This document shows positions 37,232 to 49,562 of a stretch of 64,000 bases of DNA, one piece after another. Position numbers and translations under genes: made by a program. Position 1 is the stretch's first letter, and every line of letters begins with the position of its first letter. The stretch spans positions 2,303,462 to 2,367,461 of the forward strand of contig CM074819.1 of the NCBI GenBank assembly GCA_037447605.1, given 5' to 3'. This DNA comes from Zygnema circumcarinatum (lineage: Eukaryota; Streptophyta; Zygnematophyceae; Zygnematales; Zygnemataceae). The notes under the pieces are model-generated. The model saw only the letters and a list, made by a program, of their open reading frames with translations. It was not told the origin of the DNA and did no database searches.

Positions 37232-40200
37232 TCACACGCTGTACTTTTCTGCAAGCTTTTGCCTCAAAGCAGGATCGAGCGAAGCCATGCACTTGTCCCA
37301 CTCTCCTCCCATCATCTGTTTCCACCCCCGCCCCCACCCGCCGCGCTGTTAGTTCCTGTTCACCAAAAGCGAGGGAGACGCCGTGAAGAGGAGTCTCCCA
37401 ACACGACCTGTTGGTGTTTCACTCATCAGCGAAGTACAACACACGCGGAGGAGCACAGGTGGCAACATGCCAGGCTTGGAACATCTCGGAACGAGCGTGC
37501 AACTATCGACCCTCCGGCCTGCGCGCAAAGTGAACTTCACCTGTTTCAAGCCCTGCAGCACCTGACCAATGTCTGTCCGCAGGTCTTGCGCATGAATCTC
37601 CTGCTTCCACCCATCTTGCAACGTTAGCACCCGTTCCACGTGCATATGACAGCATGCATGCAGCATTGCAGGCTATGAAGGAAGTGTGCTCATACATGCC
37701 AGCTTCCAACTGCCGTACATATATGCACCAAATGTTGCGCTCCGCCTTGGGGAAACACCCGAATCTGCGCTCATGGAGGTAGAAGACCCATCAGCTGACA
37801 AGCTGGGGGCTGCTATAAGCCCATACTATCTCAGAAGGGCACACCTTCAGTTCTAGAACACATGGTTTCGTATCCAAGAGAATCACAGCAGGCATCGTGG
37901 CCTTCAACACCTGAAGGGGACAACCACAGCAGCAAAAACGCTCAACAAGCGGACCCACCATTGCACAAAGGCCTCGAAATGCGTCTTCTTTCTCCACCCC
38001 ATCACGAATCCTGCACGGAAAACGAGCCTTCATTTTACTAGGTCCTTGACGCACGGAGGATACTAAAACAGGCCAATTCAAGGTGCTACGTGCTCATTAG
38101 TGGAGGTACCACACAACCGTCGACGAACTTGCGTTTCTCTGGAAAAACAATGGCAGCCCAAACCCAATCCCTATTCCCTCACAGACAAACCCGGCGCAGC
38201 ACAACACATACGTCCGAAGGGCTCGACACCATTGCGGCAGAAAGTATGGCAATTGCGGGGCCAGCAGATCCGGACATGCCCATCCCAGGCGGCCAATGGT
38301 AATGGCGCTGTTCTCCACCAGAGAGGACGGCGGGGGCACCTCCTTCGGCGCCTGCAATGCGCGTAAGCCGTGTCAGAGCGGGCCACAAGATCGTATAAGA
38401 ACATCACAGAGGTGAAGAGCACTACAGGTATCAGTCAGGTCACAAAGCAGGTGGTGGTCCCCAAGGAACGCACCTCTTGGGGACCTAGAATGGGCCCAAT
38501 GCTCTTGAGCATATCCTCCAGAAAAGGAGCAATCTCTTCCCTCATCTGCAAACAATAAACAAGTTTTAAACATCAACAAACAAATTTCGAAAAATCATGT
38601 AACTGATTAGGTCAGGATATATCAGGTCATCAATCCACGGAGCGAATCCAGAAAGATTGCCTCAGTTCGGATACCATTTGAATCCCTGCCAATGATGACT
38701 ACATACCTTCCCAAAGCAATCATTGGGATATGAGATCTGAGATCTTATTGCAAAATAGACATGAACGCCAAGATAAAAACTGCTGACAAGAAATCACTTA
38801 GAAAGCCCTTCAGCTAGACGAGTAGCCATTGACGACAGCACTCACAACCAGCCAGCCCCCATTACCACAGCTAGCCGTTTTCCACTTCGAATTTAAGTGT
38901 TTGAAAACAATAACTGCGAATGGAATTTTCACATGCCTACGGGACCCCTCCCGAATTTCAGTCTACTTGCATTTCGGAATTCCCATAGATTGTCACAAAA
39001 TATAGGATTCTATATGCTGCAGACAGTAAGGGACCCCGGTCCTTGCGGAACAGGCCACTGGCCAAAGGACGGATCCTCAGTTGCTACAAGTGAAAGTGAC
39101 TCTCCGTCTCCACGCTAATGGTCAATGGCGACTGGAAGGAGGCACGTAAGGACTCTACAACTCGGGACCCACTCTCATTCGCAGGCATGTAAGCCAGTAG
39201 GGGCCACAGGGCTGCTCCCCTAAAACAGCTGCCGGATCAGAGCACCCTCTAAGGAAGCGTCCTCAGTTTCCAAGAGAGCCAAAGCAGATGATATACCTCT
39301 GACGAAAGGACGGACAAAAGCTGACGAACAGACTTCAACAATGGGGACGAGGAGAGACAAATGAAACCTTGGTCATCAAAGACACAAGAGGAAAGGGTCC
39401 TACTGGTTACAAGCCATTCCTCGTCCACGCCTTGAGACCCATATGCAACAAAGGGTTTTAGCTCCCGTCCTTCAAAACAACAGAACCGATCCCCTTGCAA
39501 CTCCAAAGTGTATTGAAAATTTAAGCCCTTCAGATAAAAGGCCCACCTGTACTGCCATCTCTCCGATGGCCCAGCAGGCATTGTTTGCGACGCGTGACTT
39601 TTCCTCGCTGAAGGAATCCTCCTGTTTCTGCTTCCCAGGAGAGTCAACGTAAAGGCAGGTCAGAAACACGGAGGTCCGTAAAGGTCAGCGAAAACATGAG
39701 CAAACGACGAGGTACAAAAGAACTACACAGCAGGTCTCCATCAAACACAGCACGCATCAGCTGGATATAACCGAGTCAGCCATCTTCCGGCATACACACG
39801 CGTCGTATGAAACCCTCTCCCTGCAAGCTCACACAACAATGTACTCCAGACCAGTTTTGCCTCAACATTTTCCCGCGCATGCGAGCTTTCATGGATTCCA
39901 CAAACATTAACAAACAAATAAACCTAACCCTTGCATGATTATCAGCCTCTTCAAGCTGTATAGATTTTCGTCAGAGACCCAACCTCCGATAGCATTTCAC
40001 AGCAGACAAACTCCTCCATGGAACAACCTCGCAATAGTCTGGGACAGCTCACGCCTTTCGTCCTCAACCTCACAAAGACAAGATTCCAAAACATGGCAAC
40101 ACTGCTGGAATCTTGGGCGGTAGAACCCACCAGCTGAACCGTTGCTACCCTCAAAAAGTCGGACAAATGGGGGCGCAAGGAGTTTATGGAAGCCTGCAAA

Positions 40201-43200
40201 CCCCTCCGACCCAAACAACATTTGAATGACAAGTGCATAGACCGACGACAATCTAAGAAGCAAGGTCAGCCAAAAGAAGCAGTAGCTCCTGTTAGAAGTC
40301 CTGATGACATTCCAATCGAAAACTATCCTTGGGCAGTCCCAAGAAAGGGGGACATGCCTTGGCAAGATCGCCGACGAGGGCCAAAGCGCTCTGCCGCACA
40401 TCGTGTGCCTCCTTGTCGTTGCAGCACTGCAGCAGCAGCTCGAGCAGGTCGCTCCTCGCCACCTGCACACTCCCTCGCCCCCTCAGAGGCGGCCCTTGCG
40501 GGGGGGGGCCCTTCCGCGGCTGCGTGCGTGCAAGGCCGGCGAGGGCGAGGGCGAGGGCCCACCATAGGCTCCACGGAGGACTGCAGACCCTCCGCAATGC
40601 CCGCGAGCAGGTCGAGCGAGCACACGATGTACTCCTTATCGTAGGCCACTCCCGCCCGCCCAGGGTCCGCCTGCAGGCCCCCACTTGACCCACACGCATG
40701 CTGTCAAAACATTTCTCTACACTCACTTACTCACTCACTCACTTTCCTTCTTTTCTTTCTTTTCTCTTTCTCTTTCTCTATTTCTCTACAGAAGGTCTGG
40801 GAGGCGAAGAGTGAAGAACTGCACGTATAACAGATTAGAGCCAAAGCCACAACCACCACTTAAGTGGATGTTGTTCAAGCACAATTCGGCTATACCCGTC
40901 CCCTTAGTGACCCCGTCTCCTTAGTGAGCATCACTAAAGGTCCTCTTTGACATAACTGGTGAAACGGATAAGAGAGGCAGAGGTCCACCTTGGCCAGTAG
41001 GTGCGAACGAATAAGGGTAATACATCGACCAAAAACAGGTTCTGCATAAGGCAAAAATTCTGATCCGAGAGCCTGCATCGCCCATGCAAGTACAAGATTG
41101 AAAATCAGCCCTCCTTCAATCATAGTACTGCTTCAAGCCTTGACAAAGTCCTCATTGCCTGCTGACATCGAAACGTGCAGGACCTACTTGTTACAACTGG
41201 CCAGCAGCTCCCTCACCTGCGCTATAGATGTAAAGCACTCAAGAAGAGGGAAGAGGTCCTTGTCATTGTCGAGAATTTGATCCCATTTGCGCATTAAGGG
41301 AGGCATAAGGATATTCAAATACTTGGACTGCAACACAGAGAAACAATTACTCAGAGGAAGAGACTTCCGCGCTACAAATCGTAAAAGCAACGAACTGCAG
41401 CATGCTTCACGACCGCCCATCCGCCCGAGAATGATGTGCAAAAGTAAGAGCACCCTTTGCTCTCCACACGCAGCCAACATCGGTCACACATTTACACACT
41501 TACAGATTTTCAAACATCGAGAGTGAAAATGAATGTCTCTAATTGGAATGATGTGGACCGCACATCACCGATGCACAATCCCCACAAGAACAGGAGAATG
41601 AAGAAAGGCAGTCTCACACCCAACAGAAACAATACTTTGCCCGTTACCGCGGGATAAGGCTGCCTGTAATCACCTGGCTCAGCTCTTGCCCTACACATTC
41701 AGCAAGTGTGCCAATGGCGTCGTACAACATACGTAAATTCCGTCTCTGCAGAAACCCCAGAGGTGCTCGTTTTAGACGCACAGCGTTTCAAGGATTTGTC
41801 CAAAAAAATGGTCGATGGATACAGCAAAAGTGCTCGGATAAAACACCCACAAGCATGCGCATTCAATTTGCTTGAAATTGACTACTCACTGACATACGCA
41901 GTAGGGCCTCCAAGAACACTTACGTGATACCTATCAAATGCATACATAAGGTGCTGTAGAATGGGCTCCAATCGAGGGGGCAGCTCATCGGCAGCCTCCT
42001 GTACACCCAAACCATGCGACATAAGGCGAGCACCCGGTTGCTACAGCGCACGCACACACGCCTCCAACGAGCAGGAAGGAAGGGCAGCATGCAGAGAGAG
42101 AGAGAGCGCGAGCAGAAGCGGACCTCCTCCAAGGTGGCGAATGCGGAGCACGCTGCCTCCTGCACGCGCTTGTTGGGGTCCAAAATGCGCTGCAGCAGGC
42201 CTGTGAGGACCACGTCAAACTGCACCTGCCCCTCGGGGGTCTGCACTGCCTGCAGTTCCTCCCCTCCTTTCCAAGGCCATGTCAGCAACAAACCAGATGC
42301 AGCGAGGAGTCGAACGATAGCGGGGTGATAGCGTGCATAGACCGCCGCGATTGCTTACCTCCACGAGCCACCGTCCATACCGTGAAAGGGTCCAGCATGT
42401 AATACTGCGAACAAGAGGCCGCCCATCGTCCAACATTGGCAATATGAAGGAAACTATCTGCAGGTCCCTCACTAGCAGTTAAGTCAGCAAAAAAAACGTC
42501 AAATTCTGTACCGGTCGAAGCATCGCCCTATTGGTGGAGTTCAAACTTGGAGTCCCATAAAGGACGCTCCGTAAGTTTTCAAAGATCTGAAAGAACTGCA
42601 ATGTATCTCAGTAGTGTCCAGAAAACGACTGGCAACAACTGTGTGGAGCCCGTGACAATGGGTCACTGTCAGTTCCCTTACCTGGGTCAGTGACGGCAGC
42701 AGACCATTGATGCAACCCTCTGCCACTGCCCCCAAGGCCAAAATTGCTGCTTCACGCTCCTTCCATCCAGCATCTGTCTTGTCGGTCATTCGCGTCTGCA
42801 ATGTCCATTCCTTTCTCATTGTTATACTGACCGAAACTAGAGTCTGTCCCTCAACTTGATGCTGCCAGCTCTGGCGATTGATGGGAAGTGGAGAGCACCG
42901 ACCTGAATGAGAGGCATGAGAATGGGCAGCAGCTCGTCCCCGAGATGCACGGAGAGGATGTCGAGCCCCGCCGCGCTGCACTTGCGCAGATTCCACACGC
43001 TCACCGCGTCATCGTCGTCCTGCGCGTTTTTAGGGTTTTTAGGGGGTTTTTTTTTTCGCGCGCCCTCAGCAGCTTGGCCGGACGGAACTGAGCGCTGGCA
43101 CATTCATAGTTGTGGCTGTAACTCACCTCGCCGTCCTCAACACCATCACTGCCATGCACCCTCATCTTGTGAAAGCGCGGTTTCAAGTCCTGCAGTCCCA

Positions 43201-46200
43201 ATATTCCATTCCAAATAGCAGAACGTGACAATCATTAAAACTGTGATGTTTCCATGGTTGAGATGTACGAGTTTGAAAATGGAAAAGCAACGGGATAACT
43301 ACAATTCTAAGTAATGGTAGTTGTGTCTGAGTCACTTTGTTAGCTCAGACTTGACTCTTAATAGTCAAATCTATCTCAGGGCCACTTCATATCGACCAGA
43401 GCTGCCGGCAATTTATCTGTGTCCAAAGGCGCCGTTGATTTTTTAGCAGTCCCTGAGTCATAACTTCGGTTGATATGCCTTACAATTACATGACCTTGAG
43501 AACACTCTTTCGGCTTCCCTACCTTCTATGGTTCATGCCATAACGAGTAAGAACCATCGACTTAGACGTAGACCTTTATAACGCAAACTCAGGTCGCCCG
43601 ATGGTCGAGAGAGACCCCTCACCTTCCAAATCAACTAAGAGCACGGGTACTATTTAACACCAATTGTAAGGCAGGACATACCACCAGCCAATACTCAGGT
43701 CAGCTGACACACATTGCACTCTCAAAATACGACACCATGGTGATAAGAAGAGGTGGCATACCTGATCCCTGTCAGGCGCATTGCTGTCCTCCTGAGGACA
43801 GCCCACTCCCAAACAGCCAACAGCCGTCAGTTGCTCCTAACGGCAATGGAAAGCATGCCGTGCTCCTGCAACCACAAAGGGTGGAGTACATGCACACACC
43901 TCAACCTCGAGCACCGCCTCATCATCATCTTCATAAACCATGTTGGAGAGGAGCACCTGCACATGCATCCCCCTCTTTTCCATCAGCTGTTGAAAGTAAA
44001 GTTGAGCAAAAAATGCTCCGTTAAAAGAAAAACTACAAGTCCGAAAAAGGTACAGGTTGCACGGTATCTCACCTCAACCAAGCGAGGCAGAATGTCTCTT
44101 AAGAGATTAGGAGGTAGTCGATTCTCACAGTATGCCGACCTGCAACGCAATTGCCTCCCACGAGTTGCTGCTAACCGAAAATCAAAGAAAAAAGCAACTT
44201 CCTATTCCTGATCCTGTTCCTGATCCTATTTCAAAAAAGAATGCAGTCAGGACATGACGATCTCAGAGGCAGCTTGCACCGGAGCATCAATGTCAAGCTA
44301 CGGGTGTTGCGGAGTTTTAGTTGGAGCCTAATAAGACTCAAAAAAACCTGGATTATCATGCTAGTGAGCATTGAGAACTGAAAGTACGAAAGATCTCCAT
44401 GGCCAAGCTCCTTATTATCATCACTGTCCTAAAATGGCAAATAGAATGGGTGCACTCACCAAAACTCACAAGCCTCAAGTGCCACGTCACCATCAGCGTC
44501 CTGTGTGGCTTGAAGCATAAATGTAATTACATTCTTCATATGTGCCTGTATCAAGATAGCCCCAGGGGAAGCAAGTAACATGAATAGCAGTGTAGCGCAT
44601 CTATCGCGTCGCTTTGATTTGACACAAAGCAGCCTCCGTTGCACATGCTTCAAAGTGCTGTTCCTGATCGCGTGATGTTGTCTACCTGCAAGTAGTCCGG
44701 GTGCACCTCCGCCAGCTGAACCAACGCTGCACAGACCTGATCCCAGCATGGCGCAGACGAGCACACGGTTGGTGGTATGCGGGTTTTACAGGCGAGTTTA
44801 GCAAGAGGATGTCTGTAGCAGAGGCAATACCAGCTTGCGAACTTCTGGTTCTTGGTCTGAGGATAGCAGGAAAAGCCCTTGGAGGTAGGTGTCCATATGC
44901 AACATCATGGCCTGCAAATATGCCCCCCTGCGAACAAAGTTAACACTTCAAACCCAACAAAAAAAGGTCACGCTACCACCTGACGCTATAAAATTGTGCA
45001 TGATGGAGTCAGAGAGCTGACCTCCCAAAGGCCACACCTACGAGGAAACATGATCCTTGACTGAAGCACAAAATGCAGGGAAGAGTTTTGCAACCACGTG
45101 CACCATACCCGAGGAAGCGGCACGACCAACTGGTTGACAGAGGCCAGAGAGAGCCTTCTCAAAGAAGCGTGAGGGGAATTGAAGAGCTGAGCACCCATGA
45201 CCCAATCTCCCAGTCTCTATGAGCTAGGACACTAGTGAAATAAAACCACGGCAATGTAAATGTTAAACAGCAGGTTAAATTACCAAACTAAAAGGTTAAT
45301 TGCATTCTTTGGACAAACAGCGAAGTTAAATAACCTGTATCACTTCGCCAGAGGACTCTTTGAAGAGCTGGAAGTGATTCCTAGACAACCTGCCTCTCGC
45401 ACAGGCTATCAAACAATTGAAGGTATGTTAACAAATACCTTGAGAAGACGTGGCAGAAAAAGATTAACAGGACGATCCCCAAGTCCGGGAATATCCGCGT
45501 CCAGCTGATGTGAAAGATCCTCACAGACCTGCCACACTCCCACACTCAACCGCGGTGACCGCTTGGGTACGTCTCGCCCTTACACTTCCTACTATGGAAT
45601 AAGTTTCCAAGTCCTGAATGACCTAGGACTACAAGCTAAATTCTCGATAACCTAGTTAATTATGTCCCGATGAAACTAACGGTACTGATTTTGCTTTAGA
45701 CTGTGGCCTCCGTCTGCTCAACTCCTAGACGGCGAGTCCTGCAGACGAGCACAACAGCTGAAACCTGACAGGAGTTAAAGTGCCAGGTGCAACAAAGCGC
45801 GTCCGACAGCTGCCAACACTAAGATAAGACTAGTCGATGGCAGATAGGGCCCTCCCTCCCCCAGCCCAACCAATAGCAGGACAGTCAAAACAGTGCTGAC
45901 TGTGCACCTTAAAAATAGCATCCACGGCCCCCTCCATGTGATTGTAGTCGTTGCTGTCCAGGCACTGCACAAAAGCTACTATAATTTCTGGCCAGGCCTC
46001 CAGACCCCCTAAACTAAGAATTGTGCTGATGACGGTTCCGACAGTATTCCTCAGTTGTCGGTCTGCTGCTCCAATGCAGGGCAAAAGCTGACTCTTGATA
46101 TATTGTTGAAATCCTACATCCATTCTGCAGTAGCGTTTCTCCATATTCAAATTGTTCTTCAGCGCAAGCCCCGCACTTTGGCGCACTGCCACAGGCTGCC

Positions 46201-46569
46201 CCTGCATGTACCGTCTCACAGAACATGCGAAAGCGCCAGCTTTGAGCAGTTTGTAAACGGAAACTTCAGGGCTCCTTACAGGTGGGATGCTCAACATAGC
46301 GTGAGCGAATTCGAATATTCTGGCGAACGGAACATACATGCCCTTGTAGGCTTCACTTCTACTCCAACGAATGGGTGGAAGCGATAAGGATAAGCACGTA
46401 CCTCTGCTCGGCAGAGAATGAAAGCAAGGTAGTTGTTAAAGTCAGGAAACTCGTTCCAGTTCTTCAGCTGCTGCCAGATGCGGCCCTGGTCCACTCCGGG
46501 CAGCAGGTACTCGCACAGCAACGAGCAAATGTCCACCACGCCCTGCTCCATCGGCGCCCACGTCGCCAT
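37232..46569 (-). CDS. TRN1: Transportin-1 / karyopherin beta-2 (importin-beta family nuclear import receptor), at least 26 exons
   Basis: Resolved exons from the 5' end: 46569-46402, 46201-45908, 45528-45439, 45186-45109, 44911-44831, 44736-44686, 44545-44460, 44139-44073, 43956-43906, 43791-43762, 43189-43127, 43019-42903, 42795-42682, 42457-42359, 42249-42124, 41998-41924, 41745-41674, 41327-41217, 41072-40989, 40670-40563, 40462-40324, 40193-40149. Later blocks lie near 39610-39550, 38550-38478, 38354-38214, 38015-37965 and 37620-37541, and the last exon is 37315-37232. Diagnostic segments are [123 protein letters not shown] and [16 protein letters not shown]. The C-terminus is [12 protein letters not shown]. 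These are HEAT repeats of transportin, which carries PY-NLS cargoes such as hnRNP-like and glycine-rich RNA-binding proteins into the nucleus with RanGTP control. The acidic H8-loop segment is short, as in plants. Exons between 40149 and 37541 are only partly joined. Confidence 0.93.
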
Positions 46570-46866
46570 GGCGCCTCTCGCCTGCCCCTGCCCCGCCCTA
46601 ACAGCTTCCGCAGAGCCTTGCAGGAAACTATGCGGCTTCTGAAGCAGGAGATGCAGAAGCCACAGCACGGTGAGGGGCGAGGCCGGCCGGGGGGTGGCCG
46701 GGGGGTGGCCGGGGGCTGCTCGTGCCTGCCTGCCTGCCTGCCTGCCTGCTTGCCTCCCTGCCTCGTTCTCGCGGCCCTGCCTCGTTCTCGCGGCCCTGCC
46801 TTGCCCTGCCCTGCCCTGCCCTCAGGGAGGGGAGGGCGCGGGCGGCCGCCAGCACTAGCGACTACT

Positions 46867-47016
46867 CGTTCCATGGCACAGTTCGCCCGTTCCATGCTGC
46901 GCAGCTCGCCCGTTCCATGTTGCGCAGTTCGCCCGTTCCATGCTGCACAGTTCGCCCGTTCCATGTTGCGCAGTTCGCCCGTTCCATGCTGCGCAGTTCG
47001 CCCGTTCCATGCCGCG
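46867..47016. repeat. 23-bp minisatellite, about 7 copies
   Basis: Head-to-tail copies of a unit of the form CGTTCCATGYTGCRCAGTTCG + CC. The first copy is short and the last is degenerate. Because 23 is not a multiple of three, the same peptide words appear in rotating frames, so this is not coding. It lies about 300-450 bp upstream of the transportin ATG. Confidence 0.92.
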
Positions 47017-47194
47017 GCGATCGGTCGTAAACGGACCATTGGACCAATCGTTGGAATTGTTAGCAGCCAACCATTGCCAACGGTTTGAACAATTGGGTTT
47101 TTTTTCTTTGTCTTTTTCCCAAATGACAATGGTTGGTGACCACCACTTTCAAAAGCGGTCAGGGACTCAGCTCGGTGGTGCTTATTGTGTTATT

Positions 47195-47335
47195 GAAGTA
47201 GAGAGGATGTGGCATGGATCTCACGATGGCGAGGCCATCAAATGTACATGGACAACATCAGCATCATGGGGAACCACGAGGAACTGGGCGCAAAGGACCT
47301 AAGCACAAAAGATAGAAGCTAGGGAGCGAAAAGCT
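47195..47335 (+). mobile_element. Dispersed repeat relic, copy 1
   Basis: This stretch is closely similar to the reverse complement of 59075-59210 over about 130 bp. In one shared frame both copies encode the words MYMD, IMGNHEEL and AKDLSTK. This copy reaches a stop soon after. Shared frame with only scattered substitutions suggests relics of a once-coding mobile element. I cannot name the family. Confidence 0.6.
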
Positions 47336-47883
47336 ACGCCTCGGCTCAACAACGCCAGCTCAGCGGCGGCTCAGCCCTCCCTCCAAGCACCCGCGACGGT
47401 CGCCGATCGATGTGCGGCACTCGCATCACATCACATCGCGCGGAGGGAGGGAGGGAGGGAGCGGCGGAAGGCCACCGACACGCACGGCCACCAACAACCA
47501 AGCGCGGTTTCACGCCGAAGGAGCGGAGAAGCGAGGAGGAGGGCACCGCTGAAGGGCGGAAGACGGACATGCGCTGTCGATAAGAAAGTGGCGAGGATCG
47601 GCGGAGGAGGAGAGGAGCGCTTCCTTCCTTCCTTGCGGGGCCGTGCGCGCATCTCCACGGAGCGATCGATGGGCGCACGCACGCACTGGCGGAGGAAGGA
47701 AGGAAGGACGGCATCCAAACGGGCGTCGAGGCAACCACATAACCTTTCCTTGGAAGGCTTCTTCAAAAAGGAAAGGTGCACTAACTCTGCAATGGCGAGG
47801 GCACTCCCTCCCTCCCTCCCTCACGGAACCCATTCGTAGCAAAAGAACAGCGATACAGAACTCCGTGTTTGTTCCAAATTAGA

Positions 47884-48016
47884 GGGTATCAGACTTAACA
47901 AAATTTGACGGAAACGGAATGTTACGAAAGTACTCCTCTGTAGGGGGGTCGCGATGTCACCGGATACTCGTTCTGGTGTCAAACATACTGCCGGTTTGTT
48001 AAGTCTGATGCCGTAC
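47884..48016. repeat. Imperfect inverted repeat, possible foldback element
   Basis: The left arm at about 47886-47902 (TATCAGACTTAACAAA core) is matched by the right arm at about 47995-48012 (TTTGTTAAGTCTGATG core), with about 90 nt between them. GGGTAT/GTACCCCC words flank the arms. It looks like a small nonautonomous foldback or MITE-like unit. Confidence 0.55.
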
Positions 48017-48039
48017 CCCCTAATGACGAGCAGAGCTGT

Positions 48040-48080
48040 GCGGTACCAACCAGAGGATTCTCATTCTGAATTGGTACCGC
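48040..48080. repeat. Perfect 10-bp inverted repeat around GGTACC
   Basis: GCGGTACCAA at 48040-48049 and its exact reverse complement TTGGTACCGC at 48071-48080, separated by 21 nt. It could form a hairpin. Confidence 0.75.
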
Positions 48081-49496
48081 GCGCCCATTCCAACGCGGCA
48101 AGTGGCAAAGCTAAGAACGAGGGCCCGCTGTCGTAGGGCGAAGTGGTGGAGGCTCGAATCTTCAAACTGGCAATTGTTTCGCGGGCAATTTTGCTAGTGT
48201 TAACCAACCGTTGGCCGCGTTTGACAACGGTTGCAGGGATCCAATGGTTGCAGTCATTGGAGTCAATGGTCGCCAACAATTGCCAAAGTTACAAACACGG
48301 TCGGACCTAGCCAAACATTCCCAATGTCCCGGACCATTAGTCAGCCAGTTGTTGGCATCGATGGTTGGCCAGTGGTTACAGCTTTGTACAATGGTGAAAA
48401 AATAAGGCTCGGAATAATTGAAATGGTTGACAAGCAATGGTCGCAAACATTGGCAACGATTTTGGCTGGGCCCGACACGATTGGCTGGCAACCATTCGAA
48501 AAAGCACCTTTCGCCCATGCTACTTTTTTCGCACATAGTTGTCGTGAAATTCCATCAAATTGGCAGTGTATATGCAACAATGTTTGCCTCAGGTTCGCGG
48601 CTGCCAATCAGATGGATGCGCGGACCTGCAGGCGGCACCCCGAAATAGTTCCGTTAATGGCTCGAGAATTCGCCTGACGGGATGCCCCCTGCGCTGGTCA
48701 ACCTGCTTGGTCAAAATAGTCACACGTAGAAGAACCTGAAAATAGTTATGATGTTCCGATGGCGAGTTTTTCTATAGTTTCATTTGATTTTAGAATTTAA
48801 AGTTTGAATTTTGAATTTTGAATTTTCTATCGTGTTATCAAACTCGTTAGGTACTTCACGGTATCGTCTTGGACGTCTAACACAGATGTTAAGGATCTTC
48901 TAGACGGTAACAAAAGTGAGGCGTCAACGTTAATGAAAACTTCTTTTTCAAAAAAAAAAAAAAAAAAAACCCCCGTAAAATTTGAGGCTGATGGGGACCG
49001 CCAGAAACAAGCTTGCAGTGTTACAGGCGAGCCCCCCACCAACCCAAAGCTTGCAACTGCACAAAGCTCCACCGAGTGGTGTGTGTCCGAGGCATATCGC
49101 TGCCCATCGATTTGAGCTTATATCTTCGCAAAGGGATGTCCCATCGAGTAGCTCAACATGCAAATGTTTGACAATCCAAACTCGACTTCATTCATGCGCA
49201 CTTGGGGGCTGTACCATCCTTGCAAACATTGCTGCCTGCCAGGTTGGTCCGAGCCCAAGTGGTGGACATATAGATCCACAAAAATTCAAAAGGTCATTCA
49301 ATCCCAGACTTTCAAGTGCCCACCGTTTCATGCTATAGACATTGTAGAGTTCGTATCCCCTAGAAATCAGGTTTCCAATATACGATACAACCCAGTTGAC
49401 CCTCGTCCTTGCTATCGATTGAAGACAAAGCCCAAAAGCTGCAGGACAGCAAATGGGCAACGGACTCAGGACTCTCTTTTGCGCCGTTCTCGCGCG

Positions 49497-49540
49497 CCCC
49501 TCCCTCCCTCCCTCCCTCCCTCCCTCCCTCCCTCCCTCTC
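49497..49540. repeat. (CCCT)n microsatellite
   Basis: About ten CCCT units just downstream of the stop of the minus-strand CASPL gene. Confidence 0.9.
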
Positions 49541-49562
49541 GCTCGCTCGGGCGGGTCTCGGG

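Larger units (their letters stand above)
46570..49562. other. Repeat-rich intergenic region upstream of transportin
   Basis: About 3 kb with no supported gene. It holds CTGC repeats (46722-46755), a 23-bp minisatellite (46867-47016), a dispersed repeat shared with 59075-59210, inverted repeats at 47884-48080, a stretch rich in CAATGGTTG-like words (about 48190-48530), a poly(A) tract at about 48950-48969, and a CCCT run at 49497-49540. The part closest to 46570 should contain the transportin promoter. The part closest to 49563 should contain the 3' UTR of the minus-strand CASPL gene. Confidence 0.6.

Noticed and set aside
39249-39647. Minus-strand frame as one transportin exon
   Set aside because: Only the part near 39550-39610 ([15 protein letters not shown]) matches transportin; the rest is intron.
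46867-47016. CRISPR-like array
   Set aside because: Repeats are contiguous with no unique spacers and the genome is eukaryotic.
46375-47129. Frames on both strands encoding repeated RPFHAA or TAQHGTGEL words
   Set aside because: They follow the 23-bp minisatellite, whose period rotates the frame; no other support.
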